DNA from: Clostridiales bacterium
Lineage (GTDB): Bacteria > Bacillota > Clostridia > Christensenellales > UBA1242
Direction: 5' to 3'
Length of the DNA stretch: 64,000 nt
NCBI GenBank assembly: GCA_003522085.1
Contig: DPGI01000005.1
Location: 72,112 to 136,111 of the forward strand
The notes under the pieces were generated by a model. That model saw nothing but the letters and a program-made list of their open reading frames with translations. It searched no databases and was not told the DNA's origin. Position numbers and translations under genes: made by a program. The first letter of the stretch is position 1. Each line of letters starts with the position of its first letter. Positions 1 to 7,257 of the stretch are shown here, piece after piece.

Positions 1-2
1 TG

Positions 3-47
3 GACCCTTCTGTCAATGAAAAATTGAATAAATGGTTAAGGAGGTAA
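3..47 (+). CDS. C-terminal tail of an upstream gene (partial)
   Basis: An open frame enters from the left edge and reads DPSVNEKLNKWLRR before a TAA at 45-47. The charged, helical ending looks like a natural protein C-terminus. Its stop lies between the SD (AAGGAGG, 38-44) and the TTG start (50) of the next gene, as expected for a translationally coupled operon. If real, the ATP-grasp/ureohydrolase cluster starts outside the window. Fourteen residues are too few to name a family. Confidence 0.35.
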   Translation, partial: DPSVNEKLNKWLRR

Positions 48-49
48 AG

Positions 50-1180
50 TTGGAACTAAACTCTTGGGAAAAAAAATCATTAAAGAAGTTAACTAAAAAA
101 TATATAGATCTTTATGTGGCGTTATCAAAAGAAAGCAAAAAATGTTTTAGAATTGATTCTCATACCATATTTAATTCAGATACAAAAGAATTAACTCAAC
201 AACAAAAAAATAAAATAGTTGATTATTGGCATAACTATACAAAAGATTTTGATATTAATTATCATAAATATTACATAGATAAAACTGGTATGTTTGATGT
301 TCGTTTTATTCCAGACGATATTTTTGCGGGATATATAGATCCTTATTTAAACAATAGAGAGATAGAACCGGGAATAGCTGATAAGAATTATTTTGATTTG
401 TTTTTAAAAGGATTCAAAATGCCAAAGACTTATGTAAGATTGATAAATGGCATTTATGAAGATGAAAATTATAACATAATCCCCCGTTGTAAAGTTTTAG
501 AAAAATTAACAAGTATAAAAAAATTTGTGGTTAAACCTAGTACGGCTTCATACGGTGGCAAAAATGTTACTTTTTTTGAAAATGCAACACTTGAAGAAAT
601 TGAAAATTTCATAAATATAAATAAAACGAGGAATTTAATATTTCAAGAAATTGTGGATCAGCATGAATCAACAGCATCGATTCATCCAAAATCTTTAAAT
701 ACAATTAGAATTATGACTTTAATAATTGATAATGATGTTAAAGTTTTGCCTTGTGCTTTTAGAATGGGGGTTGGGGCGGCAAGAGTCGATAATGCTAGCT
801 TTGGAGGAATATACTGTAAGATTTTTGAAGATGGAACCTTATCTGATTTTGCATACGATGCTTTAGGCCACAAATTTTATAAGCATCCAGATGGGAAAGA
901 GTTTTCAAGCGTTAAAATTGATTGCTTAGATAAAGTAAAAGATTTAGTTAAAAAGGCGGCACAAAGATTTCCTCATTTCAGATTGATTGGTTGGGATATT
1001 GGAATTGATAAAGAAGGAGAGCCTATTATTATTGAAGCTAATCTTACAATGAGTGGGTTAGACGTGATTGAAACAATATGTGGGCCACTTTTTGGTGACT
1101 ATACAGATATGGTTTTAAATGAAGTTTTTAAAAATCCAAAAAAGAAAGAAATTAGTATGGATATTTCACAATATGTTTAG
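50..1180 (+). CDS. ATP-grasp protein, sugar-transfer-associated type
   Basis: About 376 aa. The C-terminal two thirds match the ATP-grasp fold of the 'sugar-transfer associated' type (Pfam ATPgrasp_ST): a nucleotide-binding lysine strand (FVVKPSTASYGG), FQEIVDQHE, the family-typical SLNTIRIMTL, then GWDIGID...GEPIIIEANL carrying the metal-binding Glu and Asn. Such enzymes normally form an acyl-phosphate and ligate a carboxylate to an amine; the substrate here is unknown. An ATG exists at 32, but AAGGAGG at 38-44 is five bases before a TTG at 50, so TTG 50 is the better start. It lies ten bases before a ureohydrolase gene and belongs to an AT-rich operon with a Ddl-like ligase and a KamA-like mutase. 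Confidence 0.75.
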   Translation: MELNSWEKKSLKKLTKKYIDLYVALSKESKKCFRIDSHTIFNSDTKELTQQQKNKIVDYWHNYTKDFDINYHKYYIDKTGMFDVRFIPDDIFAGYIDPYLNNREIEPGIADKNYFDLFLKGFKMPKTYVRLINGIYEDENYNIIPRCKVLEKLTSIKKFVVKPSTASYGGKNVTFFENATLEEIENFININKTRNLIFQEIVDQHESTASIHPKSLNTIRIMTLIIDNDVKVLPCAFRMGVGAARVDNASFGGIYCKIFEDGTLSDFAYDALGHKFYKHPDGKEFSSVKIDCLDKVKDLVKKAAQRFPHFRLIGWDIGIDKEGEPIIIEANLTMSGLDVIETICGPLFGDYTDMVLNEVFKNPKKKEISMDISQYV

Positions 1181-1189
1181 GAGAAAAAT

Positions 1190-2179
1190 ATGGAAAATAA
1201 AGAAGAATACATTTATGCAGGTGTGTCTACCTTTATGGGCAGCAAAATGATTACTCAAGAAGAAATTAAAAATTATGATATTGTTTTTCTTGGAGTGCCA
1301 TGTGACTATGGTGCATCTTATAGATTGGGGGCAAAATATGCGCCACGACAATTAAGAGAATATTCGTTTTGGGACAGGATAAATGGACAAGAATTGTACG
1401 ATTTAGACCATAATAAATATATCAAAACAAATAATTTACGTATTGCAGATTATGGAGATGTGTATGTTTATCCAACTAATCCAAATAAGAATCAAGATGA
1501 AATTACAAACACTGTGTATAATATCACTAAAGAATCTTTTCCTTTGATTTGTGGTGGTGATCATTCAATTACATATGGAAGTTTTAGGGGGTTTTACAGG
1601 GCTATTAAAGAACGATTTCCTGATTACGAAGTTGGAATTATACATTTTGATGCTCACCTAGATGTTGAAAAAGAATACTTAAATATGCCAAATGTATGGC
1701 ATGGTAACGTTTTCAGAAAATTGATTGAAGATGGATTCTTAAAAGGAGAAAACCTTTTTAGCATTGGGCCACGAGGGGTTGTGGATAAGCAGTGGTTTAA
1801 TTATGAAAAAGAACAAAAAATAAATTTATTTACATCAAATCAAGTTAAACAACAAGGTATTGAAAATGTAATCGATAAAATAAAAGAGGTTAATAAGAAT
1901 AAGAAGATCATATTTTATATATCTTTTGATATAGATGCAATAGATATTTCTTATATATTCGGTACGGGAACGCCGCAATGTAATGGATTGTCGCCTTATG
2001 AATGCGACAATGCCTTAAGAATGTTGAATGAATTAAAAATTGGTGGATTTGATATCGTTGAATTAAATCCAAAGTTGGATCCATCAAATACTGCTTTTGT
2101 TATTGCTTGTGAATTAATTTATCATTTTTTAGCGTTGGGGTATGGAGGTATTAATGGAAAAAATAGCAATATTATTTAA
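1190..2179 (+). CDS. ureohydrolase (arginase/agmatinase family)
   Basis: 329 aa, normal family length. The binuclear manganese site is complete: GGDHS (His125), DAHLD (Asp154, His156, Asp158) and SFDIDAID (Asp247, Asp249). HGNVFR and ELNPKLDP also match agmatinase-type enzymes, which hydrolyse a guanidino group to urea plus an amine. The usual SxDxDxxDP motif reads DIDAIDIS, so the proline after the last Asp is lost, but FGTGTPQCNGLS continues the normal loop. SD-like AGGAGA at 1179-1184 leads ATG 1190. The end overlaps the next gene by 26 bp. Substrate could be arginine, agmatine or a beta-arginine-like compound made by the neighbouring radical SAM enzyme; this last is inference. Confidence 0.85.
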   Translation: MENKEEYIYAGVSTFMGSKMITQEEIKNYDIVFLGVPCDYGASYRLGAKYAPRQLREYSFWDRINGQELYDLDHNKYIKTNNLRIADYGDVYVYPTNPNKNQDEITNTVYNITKESFPLICGGDHSITYGSFRGFYRAIKERFPDYEVGIIHFDAHLDVEKEYLNMPNVWHGNVFRKLIEDGFLKGENLFSIGPRGVVDKQWFNYEKEQKINLFTSNQVKQQGIENVIDKIKEVNKNKKIIFYISFDIDAIDISYIFGTGTPQCNGLSPYECDNALRMLNELKIGGFDIVELNPKLDPSNTAFVIACELIYHFLALGYGGINGKNSNII

Positions 2180-3113
2180 TTTAAATCGCCATCAATTTGA
2201 CTATGAAACGGAATTTGATTCCCCGGTTACCATAGAATCAATTTATAATTCTCTAAAAGATAAATATGAAATTAAATTTATAGAAGCGGTAAGGGATTTT
2301 TCGTGGATTAAAGAGATTATTGATTTTAATCCTAATTTAGTATTCAATATTTGCGAGGGTTATTATGGGCCCGCAAGGGAATCTGTTTATGCTGCGATTT
2401 TAGAACAGCTTAATCTCAACTATTCCGGTCCTGACAGTACGAATTTATTAATATGTCATAATAAAATTTTAACAAAAAGATTACTGGAAAATAAAATTTT
2501 AGTTCCTAGAGGGTATTGCATCACAAGTATTGAGCAGTTAAAAAACATCGAATTAAGCTTTCCTTTAATAGTAAAGCTTAATTCAGAAGGATCAAGTTTA
2601 GGGATGAGTGAAAAATCAATCGTTAATAACTTTAAAGAATTATCAGAACAGGTAAATGAGATGATTCAAAAATTTAATAGAGGAATATTAATTGAAGAAT
2701 TTATTGATGGACAAGATATCAGCATGATTTTTGTAGAGGGTATTGGTGCCTTGGGGCCATGCGAAATTGATTGCGGTGCAACTTTTTATGATTATGATAT
2801 GAAATCCATTAAAGATGATACAGTAGACATCAAAGAGTTAAAAGGTGATTATCAACGTCTTAAAAATATTGTTGATTATGTAGCTAATAGGTTAGATATA
2901 AAAGGTTATGCGAAATTGGATTTTAGGATTAATGATGGCAACTATTACCTTATAGAGGTTAATTCACAAGTAAGTTTCCATCCCCATGGAGAGTTTATTA
3001 CTTGTGCAAAAGCTGATGGCTATTCTTTTGACCAAATCATAAATCATGTTGTGAATTATGCTTTACGCAATAAAATAAAATATAGTTCTATAGGAATAGG
3101 GGGCGACAAATGA
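2154..3113 (+). CDS. D-Ala-D-Ala ligase-like ATP-grasp ligase
   Basis: 319 aa from ATG 2154, chosen because GGAGG (2144-2148) is five bases upstream; an in-frame ATG at 2142 has no SD. The architecture follows D-Ala-D-Ala ligases: an N-terminal domain with NICEGYYGPARES, then the ATP-grasp part with VKLNSEGSSLGMS (Lys141, Gly-rich loop), EEFIDGQ, KLDFR (Asp256) and IEVNSQ (Glu268, Asn270). The end of the site reads NSQVSFHPHGE where peptidoglycan Ddl enzymes have NTxPG, so the acceptor amino acid probably differs from D-Ala. It is embedded between a ureohydrolase and a KamA-like mutase, overlapping both, which argues for a biosynthetic role rather than wall synthesis. Confidence 0.8.
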   Translation: MEKIAILFNLNRHQFDYETEFDSPVTIESIYNSLKDKYEIKFIEAVRDFSWIKEIIDFNPNLVFNICEGYYGPARESVYAAILEQLNLNYSGPDSTNLLICHNKILTKRLLENKILVPRGYCITSIEQLKNIELSFPLIVKLNSEGSSLGMSEKSIVNNFKELSEQVNEMIQKFNRGILIEEFIDGQDISMIFVEGIGALGPCEIDCGATFYDYDMKSIKDDTVDIKELKGDYQRLKNIVDYVANRLDIKGYAKLDFRINDGNYYLIEVNSQVSFHPHGEFITCAKADGYSFDQIINHVVNYALRNKIKYSSIGIGGDK

Positions 3114-4183
3114 TAAATGAAATAGTGGATCAAGAAATTTTAACTACATACAATTATTTGGTGGAAAAAGAATCATTGCTTCCTATTAAAATTTCAAATT
3201 TTTATATGAAAAAAGTTGTTGAAGAGTTTCAAACAATAGGTGTAAACGGACCATTATTTAGGTCGGTTTTACCAACAAAAAACAGGTGGGAAGTAAAAAC
3301 TAGCGAAGAAACAAGAGATTATGTGGAAGAAGTCAAGCATAATCCTATTGAGAATGTCGATTATATAATTCAGAAATATGATAATAGATTAGTGTTTATT
3401 ATCACCGACGTATGTTTTTCGCATTGCCAATATTGTTTTAGATCATATAATTTATCTAAATTTCAGCAAAGCAATTTAAAAGAAACAATAAAAAATAAAG
3501 TTAAAACATTAAAAGAATATTTAAGTAAAAATCCTTTGATTGAAGAGGTAATTTTTTCGGGAGGAGATCCATTAAGTATAGGATATGCAAATTTAAAATT
3601 TGCTTTAGAAGAGCTGAAAGGCTTTAAAATTAGGATACATACTCGTGCAATAGTTTACAATCCTTTTGTGTTTGATAAAAAAATTATAAAATTATTTAAG
3701 AAACATAATATTAGATTGGTATTTCATATTAATCATCCATATGAAATATGCAGTGAAGTTGAAAAGATTATAAATAATATAGATCATGCGGGAATTCATA
3801 TGTATGCTCAATTCCCATTGCTTAGGGGAATAAATGATCACTATTTAGTTTTAAAAATGCTTTTAGAAAAGATGGACGAGTTGCATATCCGCCCAATTTC
3901 AATATTCATTCCAGATCCAATTTCATATAGTGCGGATTATAGATTATCCTTTAATAGAATTCTTGAAATTATGGATGAATTAAATTGGAAAACAGCTTCT
4001 TGGATTAATTCTGTAAGATTTACAATGGATACAACAATAGGTAAAGTAAGAAGAGAAAATATAACACAACATGTTGGCAAAAGAATTGTATTATCTAGAG
4101 AGGGGAAAAATGTTGATTATTATGATTTAGATCAAGGCATCGACAAACCATCGGATGTGAATATCTTATTGTGGAAAAGATAA
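3110..4183 (+). CDS. lysine 2,3-aminomutase-like radical SAM enzyme
   Basis: 357 aa. The 4Fe-4S/SAM motif is CFSHCQYC (Cys102, Cys106, Cys109), followed by FSGGDPL (150-154). The second half aligns by eye with lysine 2,3-aminomutase through FHINHP, LLRGIND and RP.SIFIPD. Two aspartates that hold the substrate side-chain amine in the lysine enzyme appear kept (Asp269, Asp307), and a GK (Lys312) sits where the PLP lysine belongs, in a shorter loop DTTIGK in place of the glycine-rich one. This suggests a PLP/SAM 2,3-aminomutase acting on a basic amino acid, substrate unproven. It overlaps the Ddl-like gene by four bases (ATGA) and is the last gene of the cluster. Confidence 0.8.
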   Translation: MINEIVDQEILTTYNYLVEKESLLPIKISNFYMKKVVEEFQTIGVNGPLFRSVLPTKNRWEVKTSEETRDYVEEVKHNPIENVDYIIQKYDNRLVFIITDVCFSHCQYCFRSYNLSKFQQSNLKETIKNKVKTLKEYLSKNPLIEEVIFSGGDPLSIGYANLKFALEELKGFKIRIHTRAIVYNPFVFDKKIIKLFKKHNIRLVFHINHPYEICSEVEKIINNIDHAGIHMYAQFPLLRGINDHYLVLKMLLEKMDELHIRPISIFIPDPISYSADYRLSFNRILEIMDELNWKTASWINSVRFTMDTTIGKVRRENITQHVGKRIVLSREGKNVDYYDLDQGIDKPSDVNILLWKR

Positions 4184-4230
4184 TTTGACTTTTTGAAAGA
4201 TAAAAATTATAATGTAAAAAGGAGGGCATT

Positions 4231-5295
4231 ATGCCACATTATGAAAGTTATCAAAGTTTTCAAACGAAAAAAAGTATAAATAAAAAAAATAAAGCTAAAG
4301 AAGTTTCTGCGAATAAAAGCATAGACGAGGCCTTTGTCATATCTAGAAAAAAATTAGGCGATATTGATTTGCCTATTGTAATAGAAACAACATACAAAGA
4401 AGCGAAGGTGTTATATAAAGGTGAAATAATAACGGTGTATGGGATGCAACGAAATATTCCATGCAATCAATTAGTTTTTCCAGGTGATTATGTAGTTTTA
4501 GATGGCGACAATAAAAAAATTACGAATGTACTGGAACGTTCTACTATTCTGTCGCGTGATCACAAGGATAGAGCGAGAAGATCAAATGTCGTATTAAATA
4601 AAGTTGTTGCAACTAATATTGATACTGCTGTTATCGTAGTTTCAGCATACTCACCACCATTGCATCCTAAATTTATAGATAGATATCTAATGATTTTGCA
4701 AAATTGTGGAATTGAACCGATTATTTGTTTGAATAAGGCGGATTTAAAAACTAAACAAGACGAAGAAGTTTTAGATATTTATAGACATTTGAACATTCCA
4801 GTTGTAGAAACTTCTGCATTAAATAACGAGGGCGTCGAAAATTTAAAAAATTATTTGTATAACAAAAGGGCTATTTTTGTTGGGCATAGCGGAGTCGGTA
4901 AATCTACATTAACAAATGCTTTAATGAATTTTAATGAAATTAAGACTGGAGATGTGGGCAATAAAAGCTTAAGAGGACGACACACAACAACGTCATCAAA
5001 ATTTTATTATTGGAACGACCATTCATCCATTATTGACACTCCTGGTATAAGGGCTTTAGATGTGTCAAGTTTTCAACCATCAGAAGTACAATACTACTTT
5101 CCAGAGTTTCTAAATTATCTCAATTGTAAATATCGTTCTTGCGATCATGTAGAGGTTAAAACAGAAGATTGTGGAGTTAAAACTGCTGTTAAAGATGGCT
5201 TAATAAAGTCGAGCAGGTATGAAAGCTATGTTAGAATTATGGAAGATTTAACACAAAATGAAAAAAAAACAAAAAATGATGAGCTCTGTATATAG
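4231..5295 (+). CDS. rsgA: ribosome small-subunit maturation GTPase RsgA
   Basis: 354 aa. RsgA is a circularly permuted GTPase that tests late 30S maturation. Seen: an OB-fold region (about 45-105), G4 NKAD (168-171) preceding G1 GHSGVGKS (218-225), switch RGRHTTT (248-254), G3 DTPG (269-272), then the zinc site with Cys299, Cys304, His306 and Cys314. The N-terminus carries about 40 extra residues, rich in Lys and Ser, beyond the common roughly 300-residue form. SD AAGGAGG (4219-4225) precedes ATG 4231. It follows the radical SAM gene by 47 bp and shares its AT-rich composition, so this may be an extra or transferred copy; whether the genome has another cannot be seen here. Confidence 0.93.
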   Translation: MPHYESYQSFQTKKSINKKNKAKEVSANKSIDEAFVISRKKLGDIDLPIVIETTYKEAKVLYKGEIITVYGMQRNIPCNQLVFPGDYVVLDGDNKKITNVLERSTILSRDHKDRARRSNVVLNKVVATNIDTAVIVVSAYSPPLHPKFIDRYLMILQNCGIEPIICLNKADLKTKQDEEVLDIYRHLNIPVVETSALNNEGVENLKNYLYNKRAIFVGHSGVGKSTLTNALMNFNEIKTGDVGNKSLRGRHTTTSSKFYYWNDHSSIIDTPGIRALDVSSFQPSEVQYYFPEFLNYLNCKYRSCDHVEVKTEDCGVKTAVKDGLIKSSRYESYVRIMEDLTQNEKKTKNDELCI

Positions 5296-5487
5296 CAATA
5301 TTATCTTGCATAATTTATTAATGTATTTTGTTTGGGAAAGTGACAGAAATTTTGAGTTTAAATATAAACGAAAATTTATAAAAAACAACTATTCCATATA
5401 TAACGAATTATTTTGTTAAAAAGTCAGATATGCTACATAATGAATCAAAAAATCTTTAAAGTGTTATTATCGATGTTCAGTTTAATA

Positions 5488-5531
5488 AATACACGAACAC
5501 TAAGTTTGTCTTAATTGTCCGTGTATTTTTT
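5488..5531 (+). terminator. intrinsic terminator between rsgA and tRNA-Leu
   Basis: AATACACG (5488-5495) pairs with CGTGTATT (5520-5527), followed by a six-T run (5526-5531). It lies between two convergent genes and could also stop the tRNA transcript, although the T run is weaker on that strand. The rest of 5296-5487 is AT-rich and shows no gene. Confidence 0.65.
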
Positions 5532-5534
5532 GTT

Positions 5535-5620
5535 TGGTGCCGGTGGTCGGGGTCGAACCGACACTTGGTTGCCCAAACGAGATTTTGAGTCTCGCGCGTC
5601 TGCCATTCCGCCACACCGGC
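5535..5620 (-). tRNA. tRNA-Leu (anticodon CAA)
   Basis: On the minus strand a complete class II tRNA folds: acceptor GCCGGTG pairs with CACCGGC, followed by A73 and an encoded CCA (5535-5537). The anticodon loop is CTCAAAA, giving anticodon CAA (reads UUG), and a long variable arm (GTTTGGGCAACCAAG region) is typical of Leu. The T-loop GGTTCGACCC is standard. The 3' end points left, at the AT-rich block 1-5.3 kb, which is the usual geometry for an island integrated at a tRNA 3' end. Confidence 0.97.
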
Positions 5621-5830
5621 AAGTGTCATAAACAGGTATATTCTAACACAAACAAAAAAAATTTACAAGAAAATTACGCAAATTTGTTTTAAAAAACATT
5701 TTTTACAAAAATGCCCTATTTTAGGGTAATTTTGCCGTCATAAATAAGTTATTTTAATGTCAATGTGGCGTCAAATTTCGACATTTTTGTAAAAAAATCG
5801 CAAAAACGATTAAATTTTTGGCACTAAGGT

Positions 5831-5859
5831 TTGACTATTAAAATATCCAATTTTATAAT
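5831..5859 (+). promoter_or_regulatory. sigma-A promoter for the 5893 gene
   Basis: TTGACT (5831-5836), 17-base spacer, TATAAT (5854-5859), followed by AAAGGGGAGA as SD before ATG 5893. The match to consensus is very good, so the small regulator downstream is probably well expressed in vegetative cells. The rest of 5621-5830 is AT-rich with no gene visible. Confidence 0.8.
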
Positions 5860-5892
5860 TTTAGCAGTGAAAATAAAAGGGGAGATTTAGAT

Positions 5893-6399
5893 ATGCAAAA
5901 TCACATTTGGGGCAAAACACTTCTTTCAGCTTATCGTTTTTTAGAGCGTATTGCAGGAGCAATAGACAAAATAATTGAGAAAAAAGCACTTGCTTCTTCT
6001 TGGGCAACTTCGTTCAGCAGTGTGGCAAACAGCACTTTAGAGCTTGCTGACCAAATCATCGAACTTTCCGAGCGCAAAGTAAAGTTAATCAATATCAAAT
6101 TGTTGATTGAAAAAGCGTTAAAAAAGCTTGATAAAAAAGACGCGAAAATTTTAATTTGCAAGTATTTTGATAAGATGGGACCTGAAGAAATTATCGCTTC
6201 GTTTGGCCTTTCGCGCCGCTCATATTTCAGACGCATACAAGATGCCGAATCAAGTTTTGAGTCATCGTGCGCGTCGCTTGGTTTTCCGATATCTCGTCTG
6301 CAAACTTATCTTGACAGCGAAGAATGGATTAAGCAAATTGCAGCTACATTTCAAGCAAAACAAGCCAAAGAAAAAAAGGGCAGCGCCCTTTCAATTTAA
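5893..6399 (+). CDS. sigma-region-4-like helix-turn-helix protein
   Basis: 168 aa, almost entirely helical. Residues about 76-118 (KKLDKKDAKILICKYF, then MGPEEIIASFGLSRRSYFRRIQ) resemble sigma factor region 4 and the phage late-gene activators of the ArpU/RinA type: a 'DxxILxxxY' helix followed by a helix-turn-helix. No sigma region 2 is present, so it is not a full sigma factor. A strong promoter and SD precede it. In phages such activators sit just before the terminase genes; here a terminase large subunit begins 860 bp further on, with an inverted gene in between. The 3' end overlaps the convergent gene by nine bases. Family assignment is tentative. Confidence 0.6.
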   Translation: MQNHIWGKTLLSAYRFLERIAGAIDKIIEKKALASSWATSFSSVANSTLELADQIIELSERKVKLINIKLLIEKALKKLDKKDAKILICKYFDKMGPEEIIASFGLSRRSYFRRIQDAESSFESSCASLGFPISRLQTYLDSEEWIKQIAATFQAKQAKEKKGSALSI

Positions 6400-7194
6400 G
6401 TCATCTTCATTAAATTCATAATAATCTCTTCCTCTTTTAAGTGGTGGAGATTTTTCTTTTCTGCCTTTGGCAAAAAGTCTGCGTTTTTTCGGACTTAAAA
6501 TCAAATACAAAATCACAAGGCAAGGCAGCGAAACACCCAAAATAATCATTGCTTTTGACGTATCGCTCAGTCCACCGCCGCTAGGCAAATCGCCCGAAAA
6601 GTTAAGTGGAGTTGTTATTTCGGGAAAGTATTCCATGTTTTCGCTTGCAAGCGTCAAATTGTCACAAAAATATGAAAACGCATAACCTTTGATTTCTTCG
6701 CCGCCGTTAGAAAGCGAGCAATAATACCATTTATTTGTTGATTTCGGAAACAGTTCGTCGCCATAGCAAGTTCCATAAAGCACAACATTTTCTTGCAAAA
6801 AACTCAGTTTTCCACACTTTGCTGCGCCGGCCATTGGTGCTGAAAACACGTCAAGGCCGTTTTGTGCAAACGCCCGAAAACTTTGACTGGCATATGGCGT
6901 CGAAGGCACGCCGTCCATAGGCGTCACTTCATCTTTTTTAACATAGCCTTGAAGCGAAGCATACTTGGCGTAATAAAAGTCATCTTTTTCGTTTATAAGC
7001 AGCACGAAATACGAGTTTGGCAAGATAAAAAGTTTACTCTCTTCGCTGTCGTTAGGGCTTGAGTAAAAATAGATATTTTCGCTTAAAACCTTTGCAAAAT
7101 AAGTCTTGTTTTGACCGCTCACAGCAAAAGTTGTGCCCGTTTGCGAAGGCCACAAAATGAATAAAAATGAAAATAGAACAATCAACAATTTCAT
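6391..7194 (-). CDS. SH3-like domain membrane protein
   Basis: 267 aa. An N-terminal signal peptide (MKLLIVLFSFLFILWP) is followed by two SH3-like segments: about 32-95 (YFAKVLSENIYFYSSPND... YAKYASLQGYVKKDEV) and 108-190 (GLDVFSAPMAG... KWYYCSLSNGG..IKGYAF). Then come a Gly/Ser linker and one membrane helix (MIILGVSLPCLVILYLILS) with a basic cytoplasmic tail. Exported bacterial SH3 domains often bind the cell wall. The start has no SD; a TATAAT lies six bases before the ATG (7201-7206 on the opposite strand), so the mRNA may be leaderless. It is inverted between a phage-type regulator and terL, and no function is known. Confidence 0.7.
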   Translation of the reverse strand: MKLLIVLFSFLFILWPSQTGTTFAVSGQNKTYFAKVLSENIYFYSSPNDSEESKLFILPNSYFVLLINEKDDFYYAKYASLQGYVKKDEVTPMDGVPSTPYASQSFRAFAQNGLDVFSAPMAGAAKCGKLSFLQENVVLYGTCYGDELFPKSTNKWYYCSLSNGGEEIKGYAFSYFCDNLTLASENMEYFPEITTPLNFSGDLPSGGGLSDTSKAMIILGVSLPCLVILYLILSPKKRRLFAKGRKEKSPPLKRGRDYYEFNEDDLN

Positions 7195-7257
7195 AGCAAA
7201 ATTATATCGTCAAAAAATGAAAATTTAAAATAAAAACATGTCATAAAGGGGGGAGAG

